NCBI GenBank assembly: GCA_900617975.1
Contig: UZAE01000518.1
Coordinates: 1-21,954 of the forward strand
Direction: 5' to 3'
Origin: Rodentolepis nana
Taxonomy: Eukaryota; Platyhelminthes; Cestoda; Cyclophyllidea; Hymenolepididae
DNA: 21,954 nt
Positions within the stretch are counted from its first letter, which is position 1. The number at the start of each line of letters is the position of its first letter. The position numbers and the translations under genes are program-made. The notes below the pieces were generated by a model, which searched no databases, was not told the DNA's origin, and worked only from the letters and a program-made list of their open reading frames with translations. This document shows positions 11,501 through 18,438 of the stretch, in pieces.

Positions 11501-14500
11501 GTGTGCGTGTGTGTGTGTTTATATGCGAATTCGACTTGACTATGCGGTGATAAATATTAACACTGGTCTTCTTGACCTCTTTTCGTTTGATAGACTCTAG
11601 CAGCTGGACGATAGGATAGCCTTAGCCACCTATGAGGTCAAGACCTCGACCACCCCTCTAACTCCATCCTAACTCTAGGTCAAGGGGAACGCTATTTCGA
11701 CCCCGTTACGTGGATCTTGCCATCATTTAACCCAAATGTGTTGGCTTTGACGGCAATTTTATGTTCTCTAGAAGAGTACTTTCGGCTTTATGGAGCATCG
11801 TAGCTTAGGCAAAACGTGGTCGCTAAGATTAATTAAATTTTTAAAAGAAAACCAAACCACTGGAAAATATTTCATTCAACCACAGCACCCATGTCCACAA
11901 ATGTCTATCATAAGATGCAAATTGCTTCCTTTCCCAAATGAATCGAATCCTCAGTGAGCTTAACTTATAAGAAATTTATTGAACAGTACAGATTAGCCCC
12001 CCATTATTGTCCGAATAATGGCATCATTCATCTGCTTGGTTCCAATTAGTCTCCCTAAGACGCATTACCACTCAATTCCAGGAAGCATACTCGGGATAGA
12101 GCTCGGATCTCAGACACCAACTTCCCTCCGATTACCGCCTGGATATGAATTCTCCTCCCTGCTGATATCCTACTGATCACCCTTCGATCACTTGTCATTT
12201 CGTGCATCTAATTTCAACCAGTCAATCGTGACCTCGTAACGACTGAGTCGCTTCTTCAGTTACATGTCTTTTTTTCTAAGTTTACTTATCGATCGTCTTG
12301 CTATACTTCGACAAATGCCTAGTGTTTTCTCAGTAACTCTCTTTGAATTTATTATCTAGCGAGATAATTTGCGTTGAGGGTAATTTGGTGCTTTACATCC
12401 TGTGGACTACTTTGTGGTGTTTGCGCTAACGTTATAAAGTGGCCGTTTCAAAACATGTGTTGTTACTTATTTTTTCCTATAGCACTTAAAAACCATCCTG
12501 TTTGGGCTATCAGATGATTGTTAAACTCACTGCTATTTAAATGGGCGCTTCATTAGTTCAAGAGGCTACTTTCTCGTTTTCACCTAAAATGGCAAAATTA
12601 GCCACTAAATTTCTTCACTGGTGTTTTGAACATTATGGAATTCTGTTTAATTGTACTAGGACTTGTTTGTGCATGGTGGTCATCTGGTAAGTAGAATCCT
12701 AAGGTCACGTTAACTAATGGCATTAGAATTCTCAAGACCAGTCACATAAATCGTTTTGAGTCCTACTTCTCAATTAAATTTTGCTTGCACGCATTCAGGT
12801 ACCAACCAGACAAACTTGTAATTAATTCTACACGCAGAACAGAAGAAAAACACTGCGTTTGTTGTAAATGGAAAGGGGTCAGCTTTCATGGGTATTCTTT
12901 GCAAAGAATAAGCTGATTTGGACCTTATTTAGCCCTTAACTTAGATGATGAACCTATCCATTGTTAGTTTTCATAAAATACCAGTCAAGTTTCAAGAATT
13001 GGTTTTTGCCGAGTTATTTACCACTGCGCTTTGTTTTATTAATGGAAGCCTAAAATTTTCCAAATTCTAGCTAGCAAATGTGCATTGGACTATATTCTAC
13101 TTTCTCTACACTCTGCATGCACAAATATTTATTGTGAACTGATCGGTGAAAAACTATTTTGTTAATTCGAGTATCCAATTAGCTTGGAATGCTTGAGTTA
13201 ATGTAAACATTCATCAGTGAAGCCTAATGTCTATCGTCATGTGTCTCCAATCAAATGGTGTAGTAATCGTTCCACTCGTATTATTGCTTCCCATGGGTTT
13301 TCCTTCGCATGTGGCATAGCGAGAAATCTATTAACTTTTTCTAACAGAAAGTTCATTTGTTTCTTTTTTGATAGTCTGTGTACTATTTCTGTTCTAATTT
13401 TTAAACTGTGACTATTTGTGTAGCGTGTTAGGCCCAAGTGGATAATACCTTTTTGAGTAGACGATTCGATTAGACTCCATTGATAATTGCTTCATTAGTT
13501 TCTACCGCTTCGGCTTACTAATCGCATGCCTAAGATCGCGCAAACAAAGCATATCGATTAACGAAATTCATTTCATTTCCTTTATCGATCGATCGATTAG
13601 AATGTTTCTATCTAAAACTCGATTGAATATCCACGTTTTCCTTGTATTTTCCTATTTTTTACCGTATGTTAGTTTCCTCGGTTCATCTTTATCAATTACT
13701 ACTGACTAATCTTATCGGCAAACAGGTTTAGTTTTTGGTTCCCATGAGATTTAACCAACAATTCAAATTTGTTGTTTTAATGAGTAGATGTATTATTTTT
13801 GTACGGCAAAATGATTTCGAGCTTTTGGTGTTGGAAATTTAGTGTGTTTTGAACTCCTACAATTTATTGAATGCAGCTCATTTTAGCGTTTAATCGCTGT
13901 TGTTTAAAATTAGACATCATCTTGCTTCTATTCTATATAGTTTTGAATTCTATTTTCACTTAATCTTAAAACGATGAAAAAATTACTTTGGTGTTATCGT
14001 ATGTTTCGGGAGATTCTATTCTCGTATTATTGTCTCCAATGCCAATCTCTTGGGATGTATCGTTTAATGTCGCTTGAAAGATTTTAATAAACACGACTAA
14101 CCTTCGAATGGGGGGTGGTAGGTTCATGTGTTCGATTTTCATTTGCATTTATTCAGTGATTGGTGTGACCGACCATACTCGTTAAAACTGTTAACGGAAT
14201 TGAGCTTTTTCATCAAATGTTCCAGGATGGTATTCGTCCACTCAAGGTGAGTGTAAGAAAGTATATTTCTTCAGTGAACTAGAAACTCAATAAACCCCCC
14301 TAAACCTGGGTAGAGGGGGGATATATTGCAATAGCTCCATTGAGAATCTCACATTCTGTCACCCCTCTTGTTGTCGATGGTTAACTGGTGCGATTTGGCT
14401 ATCCAAATCACTGGATTTTTTCCGATAAACATTGTTCTATTGTCTCTAACTTGATCACTACACCTTCATAAAATAAAGTTTATTTCTTCGAAACGTTCGT

Positions 14501-16361
14501 AAGTTACCACCACTTTCTCATATTAGATAATATATTCCCACATAACTAAGGCAATAAATCTGTTTTTTTCTCTCTCCCTCTAAGCGTCGCGCCTTTTCTC
14601 CCCTGTAGATAAACGCGGTGGACCAAGATGGTCGAACAGCCCTGCACCACGCTTGCAGTCTTCAACGGGTTCATCTCGTTTGTCTCCTGCTTCGACGACT
14701 GGCTAACCATGAGATAAGGGACAAGGACGGTCGTCGACCCATTGATGTTGCAATTGACACCGCGCATGCTGACATTGTCACACTTCTACGTCTGCAACCC
14801 CTTCACAGTGATTCCAGGGTTAGTCAGTGGTAGTTTGATTAGTACTTGTGTGAAAATTAGGTACTACCTTTATAATTTGTTTCACGTGTCTAGGACCAAC
14901 TAGTCAGATGTTTACTTTGCTCTTTTATGTGTAGCTTTACAGTTTTTTTCACTTTTGGCATAGAAAAATTTCGTTATTGTTCGCTAATTGGTTTAGCCAC
15001 TGAAAATCAAATCATAGATGATAGAAAGCGTGAAATCAGTGTTCAGACATTTTCTTTGAAAAGAATGTTTTTTATTTATTTAATCTAATCATTTAATGCT
15101 AAATACGTATTCAACAGTTGAGTGGTTTGTTTCCATTTTCCGGAATTTTCAATCACACTTCTAGTTATAATTTTTTGGTGAAGATCTTTTGATTCTTTTG
15201 AAAATTTGATCTGAGTAAATTTGCTATATCATATCAGCGATTATCTGTACGCAATTACAGACTGTTAATTGACTTTGAAGTAGAATTTGATAATTGAAAG
15301 TCGGTATGAACACGATCGCATGTGCAATTAAGGCAGCATTGAAAATGCAGAACCGATGCCAACACGTGAATCGGCGTGAAGGTAAGAAGACGAATGGGTC
15401 AAAGCATTTTTTTCTGATTATTTCTTTTACTTTTCTGAACTAGTATTTGACTCTCTTCACTCCTTGCAGAAATAACTTCCCTGTGGCAAATAAATCTATT
15501 CCCCTTCGCTTTACTGGTGTGGATGTCATTTTATTATCCCCTCAAAGGCTCCCACTTCTCCTAAGTAATTTCTTCAAACCCAATAAAAAAATTGAACCAT
15601 TTTCAAAGTTTTATTTTCCGAAGTAACTGAGCCACTAATATCACTTTTGGCTTTGGTCATCTCCTGTTTTGCACCCGCCGCCACACAAGCTTTAAAATGT
15701 GCGTCTCAAGCAGGCCATTTTGCACACAGAAATTTTGTCAGTCGCCTTTTTTTGTAAGCTTACGCAGTAGTACATTTGGCTCGACGTTTGGCTAATTTTG
15801 CTGTTACCATCCAACCAAGTCATCAATTTAGTGTTGATCTTTCCCCAAACCACAATGATTCACTCTCTTCCAAACTACTGTAAACCGTAAACGAGCTGCA
15901 ATCAGGATAACTGCAGTCTGTCTGAAGACATAATTACAACAATTTTTCTACTACTGGTTACTGTAATTCAGGTCCCGCAGCTGAATCATTCTTTAAAAGT
16001 GTTAACTAACCGCACGTCATCGAGTAACTATGACTAAATTGTTTGCACTGTTTTTTTTCTTATTTAAAAGTCATCCAGTTTTGTCAAACAGTGGTCATTT
16101 ATCCCATCTAAGCACATTTGCGATTACAATTTAATGGAAGTTTCTTTGTTTTGATTTTTTTCACTTTTGGACACTTTTTAAAAATGTGGTTTGGGGAAAA
16201 GTCAATTCAAGCTTTGAATCTGTCCTGTTTTCTTTGGAAATACTGTCTAAAGGAAATTGAATGCAATTCACGTACTTCCTTTTTTAATGTTTCCCCTTCT
16301 CTTTAGCGAGTGATTAAGGGAAAGAATAACTTTCCAATAATCCCATGCATTTTCTTTTCTG

Positions 16362-16397
<36 letters not shown>

Positions 16398-16779
16398 CTT
16401 GTTTTTCTCTACAAATCATAAGGAAACAAGCGATTTTTTGAATTTTCAAAGCCTATGTTAAAAATACTTAAGAGATTTTGATAAATTCCGGTATCCTATG
16501 TTGTAGAAGATTAATGGAGTAAATTAAACCTACATTCATTAGAATATTTGAATGCCTAACTGCTACGAATATTTTACCAATCAAAATTATAATTTGATAA
16601 TAATGAATAGCTCTTTTGAGTAGATTATTGATCCATCAACCACGGGCAGTGGCAAGGATGACACAGCGGTTGAGGTGTTCCGTGACTTCACAACTCGAGC
16701 GTATCATCTGGAATGGGATAGTGAGGAGGAAGATTACCATGAGTCCTCGAACCAATCAACATCTCGAGATCGGTCTTGA
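2030..16779 (+). CDS. ACAP: ACAP-type Arf GTPase-activating protein with ankyrin repeats, C-terminal part (joined exons)
   Basis: Join of 2030-2513, 4651-4982, 14609-14818 and 16624-16779, giving 393 residues; the 5' end lies before the window. ACAP proteins (BAR, PH, ArfGAP and ankyrin domains in that order) stimulate GTP hydrolysis on Arf GTPases, mainly Arf6, at endosomal and plasma membranes and bend membrane through the BAR domain; this is family knowledge. Visible here are the post-zinc-finger half of the ArfGAP domain (VRSLTLDNWEPELL at residues 1-14), a Ser/Arg/Pro-rich linker (about 75-190), ankyrin repeats (about 195-335, with ALHHA and ADIVTLLRL hallmarks) and an acidic tail with VFRDF, like the DIFRDF of vertebrate ACAPs. 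Phases agree at every junction (1, 0, 0). The CxxC zinc finger, arginine finger, PH and BAR parts are absent from the 2 kb upstream, so they lie outside the window. Family assignment is secure; which ACAP paralogue is not. Confidence 0.9.
2631..2731 (+). CDS. Possible alternative terminal exon of ACAP with a membrane segment
   Basis: A good acceptor (TTTGCAG, ends 2630) lies 117 bases after the 2513 donor. The sequence behind it takes up the same phase as the real next exon (4651): the split codon becomes Asp, followed by 32 residues and TAG at 2729-2731. The tail contains CAVFACLLLTILISWLVWA (19 hydrophobic residues) followed by KIYG, the layout of a C-terminal membrane anchor. If used, it would give an ArfGAP form lacking the ankyrin repeats. 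No AATAAA lies just downstream, and AT-rich DNA makes hydrophobic frames easily, so this is a hypothesis only. Confidence 0.3.
4136..4159 (+). repeat. G-quadruplex-type tract
   Basis: Five G runs of 4, 4, 4, 5 and 3 separated by single T or A bases. This fits the usual G-quadruplex rule on the + (non-template) strand of the ACAP intron. Folding is inferred, not shown. Confidence 0.8.
4651..4982 (+). CDS. ACAP: ACAP exon: first ankyrin repeats
   Basis: The exon follows CCTTAAACAG (acceptor ends 4650) and ends at a GTAAGT donor (4983). Its first two bases complete the split codon left by the 2513 donor, giving Asp, and it ends in phase 0. After a Ser/Pro-rich start, the segment RLVLVAGARLGCAPLILAG and GASPN has the helix-turn-helix pattern of the first, divergent ACAP ankyrin repeat. 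TPPLISAVTGGRIAACELLL then TNGAD is a standard repeat (TPLIQAVLGG...LLQNGA in vertebrates). Between the two repeats there is an extra segment of about 24 residues (around residues 219-242) rich in Pro and Gly, longer than in vertebrate proteins. The exon is clearly GC-richer than the flanking introns, as expected for coding DNA here. Confidence 0.92.
5922..5937 (+). repeat. Short GAT microsatellite (5 units)
   Basis: Five GAT units plus one base in intron DNA; too short to carry much meaning. Confidence 0.85.
6571..6824 (-). mobile_element. Short non-autonomous element with inverted ends, copy A
   Basis: The reverse complement of this stretch aligns by eye over about 250 bases with 9424-9696, at roughly 80 percent identity with small indels. 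Shared blocks include ATCAAATGGCAGGCGTTT, CTTTAGTTGACTTCAG, GATGAGTACTGTG and CAGTGGGGT. The inner ends are inverted repeats of each other: AGTTGACTTC at 6605-6614 against GAAGTCAACT at 6774-6783, with a further matching ATTAAC box outside each. Small size, inverted ends and no coding capacity suggest a MITE-like or foldback element. No target-site duplication could be fixed because the homology extends past the inverted ends. Confidence 0.7.
6824..6851. repeat. Perfect 28-base ATA/TAT palindrome
   Basis: Fourteen bases of ATA repeats meet their exact complement, directly at the edge of element copy A. It may be the element's end expanded as a microsatellite; copy B has only a short AT-rich stretch in this place. 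Confidence 0.85.
8022..8043 (+). repeat. G tract (18 G, A, 3 G)
   Basis: The longest G homopolymer inside the window, on the + strand of the large ACAP intron. Its exact length may be unreliable in any assembly. Confidence 0.9.
8958..8983 (+). repeat. TA repeat followed by 10 G
   Basis: A short TATATATATA run, then TGTGT-like bases and a G10 tract (8974-8983). Simple-sequence DNA in the intron. Confidence 0.85.
9208..9224 (+). repeat. TG microsatellite
   Basis: About eight uninterrupted TG units in the large intron. Confidence 0.9.
9424..9696 (+). mobile_element. Short non-autonomous element with inverted ends, copy B
   Basis: Same family as 6571-6824 but in the opposite orientation, 2.6 kb away. 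TAGTTGACTTCAG at 9464-9476 and CAGAAGTCAACTA at 9653-9665 are inverted with one mismatch and enclose about 176 bases. Outside them GTTATCATTAGCCC and GGTTAATAGAC are imperfectly inverted as well. An internal G9 run (9525-9533) replaces the shorter G runs of copy A. No open frame matches a protein in either copy. It is probably mobilised by a transposase encoded elsewhere; which superfamily cannot be told without clear target-site duplications. Confidence 0.7.
11489..11518 (+). repeat. TG/CG-interrupted TG microsatellite
   Basis: Thirty bases of alternating GT with three GC steps, a purine-pyrimidine alternation of the kind that can adopt Z-DNA. Intronic. Confidence 0.9.
11571..12260. other. 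GC-richer unexplained block in the intron
   Basis: Two stretches (about 11571-11760 and 11995-12260) are richer in C and G than the rest of the intron. CTTGACCTC at 11571-11579 is inverted at about 11634-11642 (GAGGTCAAG). On the minus strand a 50-codon frame runs from ATG at 12207 to TAG at 12055 with a charged make-up (VISRISAGRRIHIQAVIGGK). I do not recognise it. It may be a fragment of an old repeat family. Confidence 0.3.
13584..13597. repeat. Short ATCG repeat
   Basis: ATCGATCGATCGAT, self-complementary simple repeat; minor. Confidence 0.85.
14295..14320. repeat. C6/G6 hairpin
   Basis: CCCCCCT (14295-14301) and AGGGGGG (14314-14320) form a 7-base-pair GC stem with a 12-base loop, about 290 bases before the ankyrin exon at 14609. 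It could be a local RNA hairpin in the intron; no role is shown. Confidence 0.7.
14609..14818 (+). CDS. ACAP: ACAP exon: last ankyrin repeats
   Basis: Seventy codons in phase 0 at both ends, between a strong pyrimidine tract with CCCTGTAG (acceptor ends 14608) and the donor AGG|GTTAGT (14819). Two ankyrin repeats are evident: DQDGRTALHHACSLQRVHLV and then DKDGRRPIDVAI followed by HADIVTLLRL. The ADIVTLLRL block is nearly invariant in ACAP proteins. It joins directly to TNGAD of the previous exon, so the 9.6 kb intron splits the loop between two repeats. Reading through the donor adds only Val-Ser-Gln-Trp before a stop, which supports splicing at 14818. Confidence 0.92.
14819..16623 (+). other. 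ACAP last intron, 1.8 kb
   Basis: Bounded by GTTAGT and the tandem acceptor GAGTAG. AT-rich, with many T runs and one long AT microsatellite; no gene seen. Confidence 0.8.
16365..16395. repeat. AT microsatellite (about 15 units)
   Basis: Uninterrupted alternating AT in the last ACAP intron; self-complementary and likely to vary in length. Confidence 0.95.
16624..16779 (+). CDS. ACAP: ACAP terminal exon: acidic C-terminal tail and stop
   Basis: Fifty-one codons plus TGA (16777-16779), in phase with the 14818 donor. The acceptor is the second AG of a tandem GAGTAG (16618-16623); using the first AG would put TAG in frame at once. The tail reads IIDPSTTGSGKDD, then TAVEVFRDFTTRA, then an acidic run WDSEEEDYHE and a Ser-rich end. 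VFRDF fits the short conserved DIFRDF motif near the C-terminus of ACAP2 and related proteins, which confirms this as the true last exon. The acidic tail is lineage-specific as far as I can tell. Confidence 0.85.
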   Translation: MIDPSTTGSGKDDTAVEVFRDFTTRAYHLEWDSEEEDYHESSNQSTSRDRS

Positions 16780-17563
16780 GTTGCTGTCACCACGTGTAAT
16801 ATGACTTTTATCGCCATCAGGACACCGCACGTCTTTCAGAGTTTTGCCCCACCTGCCCTCTTTTTCCAAATGCCTGAAAAGCTTTACTTTATCAAAACTG
16901 TTCATTCAAATTATTCATTCTCTCTACCATCATCACATGTTAATTTTTGTTCACTGCGATGTTCAACCGACCTTATGTTATTGAGAAATAATATACTTTC
17001 TTGGTTTTTAATAGGCAGTCATTTACCGATCCGACATTTTAAACAATTAAACTACGGTTGTTCAGGATTCTAAATATTTCGCATTTTATAAATAGCCGAG
17101 ACACATGAATGCTTAAATAGTATCGCTGCCGTGGTAATGCCTAATTTGAGATATCAATTATGTGGTAGGACAGGTAATCAGCATATGCTTATACCTATCG
17201 GTTAAATTTAATTTGTGGAATATTACGACTTCGATGTTTCATAAATGTCATAAACAATGCTCGCATTACAAAAATCAACTAATAAAAATATGTACCACAG
17301 AAATTGTGCTCAGAAAAATCGTAGGGAGAAGGGATCATAAGTCATTAGAACTGGTTAGCGCCAAATAATAATCATAAATATTTTTTTAATAAAATTATTG
17401 TTGGGTAAAATAATGAACCATACCTCATTATTAGTTGTAATTAACTGTACAATGATCTTTTTAATCATTTACGACTATTTAAAAATTGAAATTTTTAAAT
17501 TTACATATTTTAAAGCTTAAATGGAATAATTGAACTCATTTTTAATGCTTTTATTTTCTCTAG
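16780..17563 (+). other. ACAP 3' region and 5' side of MGAT1
   Basis: It should contain the ACAP 3' untranslated region, its poly(A) site and the promoter or first exon of MGAT1. Poly(A) signal candidates are ATTAAA at 17046-17051 and AATAAA at 17281-17286 and 17388-17393; which is used is unknown. Open frames at 16801-17073 and 17162-17368 do not connect in phase to the MGAT1 exons. No TATA or initiator signal stands out from the AT-rich background. Confidence 0.6.
17046..17051 (+). promoter_or_regulatory. Candidate poly(A) signal ATTAAA for ACAP
   Basis: The first poly(A)-type hexamer after the ACAP stop, 267 bases downstream. Such hexamers are frequent by chance in AT-rich DNA. Confidence 0.25.
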
Positions 17564-17652
17564 GTCGCATATTTGTATGTACTAGATTCATGCAAAACAC
17601 TACGGCCTGCCAGCGCATCTTCTGAATGCGGATTCGAAAAATATGCATCGCT
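17564..17652 (+). CDS. MGAT1: Provisional 5' exon of MGAT1 (stem or anchor region)
   Basis: The exon follows a strong acceptor (TTTTATTTTCTCTAG, ends 17563). Reading from 17564 in phase 0 gives VAYLYVLDSCKTLRP and onward to KYAS, then two bases (CT) that join correctly to the first base of the next exon. The implied intron (17653-17693, 41 bases) begins with a weak donor, GTTACG. A stronger donor, GTATGT at 17575, has the same phase and would leave an 11-base microexon (Val-Ala-Tyr plus two bases) and a 119-base intron. VAYLYVL could be the end of a membrane anchor begun in an earlier exon that I could not find. The phase agreement is real; the exact 3' end is undecided. Confidence 0.4.
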
Positions 17653-18438
17653 GTTACGTTCTTAACATTATTCCAGTTTTTATTATTGTACAGGCAATAT
17701 CAGAATGACGAAGTAGTTTTGGATGAATCCATAGAAGAATCCAAACCAATAGCGAAGGAAATCCGACATCCAGTAATGTGTTCCCATTTCTAAATTATTT
17801 ATATATTTTTAGCGAATACTACCAAGTAAACGTTATGAGAGTGCCACCGGATTCAATTTAAAAATAGCCGTTTTAATGCTGGCTTGCAATCGGATTGATA
17901 TGAATCGGTCTTTGAGTCATTTAGTTGAATATAGATCGAAGTTCCCCAATGGCCGAAATCGGTTTCCTATATATGTATCACAAGATTGTGGTGATGCACG
18001 TGTTCTACGTTTGTTAAGCTCTTACGGAAATCAAATTACTGTTCTTAACCAGCCAGATCACTCGGAAACCAAGTTTGCTCATATTCAAAAGAACTTAAAG
18101 GGTATGTTTATGCATTAATTTCTCTATTACGAAACATGCTTTTCGTTTGTGCGTTGATATTTTCTATTACTTTAATCATTTTGTATTTTTTCTATCTCAG
18201 GTTACTTCAAAATATCACGTAATTACAAATGGGCACTCGGTCAGATGTTTGATGTGCTCCGATACAACTTGACACTTGTTGTTGAAGATGATTTAGATGT
18301 ATCTCCAGATTTCTTCGACTATTTCTATGCTCTTGCACCTCTTCTATTGGAAGATAAAACTCTTTTCTGCATCTCGGCGTGGAACGACAATGGCAAACCC
18401 TCTCTTATTGACCTTTCTCGCAATGATCTCCTATATAG
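17564..18438 (+). CDS. MGAT1: N-acetylglucosaminyltransferase I (GnT-I), N-terminal and early catalytic part (joined exons)
   Basis: Join of 17564-17652 (provisional), 17694-17772, 17813-18101 and 18201-18438; about 231 residues, incomplete at both ends. GnT-I is a type II Golgi membrane enzyme (GT13 family) that transfers GlcNAc from UDP-GlcNAc in beta-1,2 linkage to the alpha-1,3 mannose arm of Man5GlcNAc2, the step that commits N-glycans to hybrid and complex forms. Diagnostic sequence: IAVLMLACNR (first strand of the fold), PIYVSQDCGD, YKWALGQMF, VVEDDLDVSPDFF with the Glu-Asp-Asp metal and UDP site, and CISAWNDNGK. These match animal GnT-I in order and spacing. Missing are the start codon, a convincing full membrane anchor, and everything after LLYR (the FPGLGW region and the acceptor-binding half). 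It lies head-to-tail behind ACAP. Confidence 0.9.
17694..17772 (+). CDS. MGAT1: MGAT1 exon: stem region
   Basis: Between TTGTACAG (acceptor ends 17693) and donor GTAATG (17773). One base completes a codon, then 26 codons read QYQNDEVVLDESIEESK and onward to EIRHP, ending in phase 0. The acidic, hydrophilic make-up suits the lumenal stem that links the anchor to the catalytic domain in GnT-I; stems are not conserved, so the support is phase, splice signals and position rather than similarity. The following intron is only 40 bases. Confidence 0.7.
17813..18101 (+). CDS. MGAT1: MGAT1 exon: start of catalytic domain
   Basis: Acceptor ATTTTTAG (ends 17812), donor G|GTATGT (18102); 96 codons plus one base. 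After a short linker, FNLKIAVLMLACNRIDMNRS is the first beta strand and helix of the nucleotide-sugar-binding fold (PILVIACDRSTVRRCL in mammals). FPIYVSQDCGDARVLRLL corresponds to FPIIVSQDCGHEE. QITVLNQPD and the following HIQKNLKG continue the match up to the exon end. Confidence 0.93.
18201..18438 (+). CDS. MGAT1: MGAT1 exon: EDD motif of the catalytic domain
   Basis: Acceptor TCTATCTCAG (ends 18200), donor AG|GTGAGT (18439). The first two bases complete Gly; 78 codons follow and two bases (AG) are carried over. YFKISRNYKWALGQMFDVLR matches YYKIARHYRWALGQVF. The Glu-Asp-Asp triad (bases 18284-18292) coordinates the divalent metal and UDP in this family. It is followed by DFFDYFYALAPLL and CISAWNDNGK. 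The exon ends at LLYR, just before the conserved DFFPGLGW segment that should open the next exon. Confidence 0.95.

Larger units (their letters stand above)
4983..14608 (+). other. 9.6 kb ACAP intron
   Basis: Bounded by GTAAGT and TGTAG, it splits the ankyrin domain. It holds the paired inverted elements (6571-6824, 9424-9696), G tracts, TG repeats, a palindrome, a GC-richer block near 11.6-12.25 kb and a small C6/G6 hairpin. Both strands were read for reverse transcriptase, transposase and cellular-gene motifs and none was recognised. Stretches 4983-5900, 7000-8000, 9700-11480 and 12300-14200 show nothing beyond ordinary AT-rich sequence. Confidence 0.8.

Noticed and set aside
13237..13437. 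66-codon minus-strand frame with a charged helical look
   Set aside because: A + frame of similar length overlaps it, no family is recognised, and there are no supporting signals.
16801..17073. 90-codon frame containing MLLRNNILSWFLIG, which resembles a signal anchor for MGAT1
   Set aside because: None of the GT dinucleotides after that Met leaves the phase needed to join 17564; the alternatives run into a stop.
17413..17515. ATG followed by a hydrophobic frame just before the 17563 acceptor
   Set aside because: The only phase-0 donor (GTTGTA) would leave just seven residues, too few for an anchor; the rest is AT-rich sequence that gives hydrophobic codons by chance.
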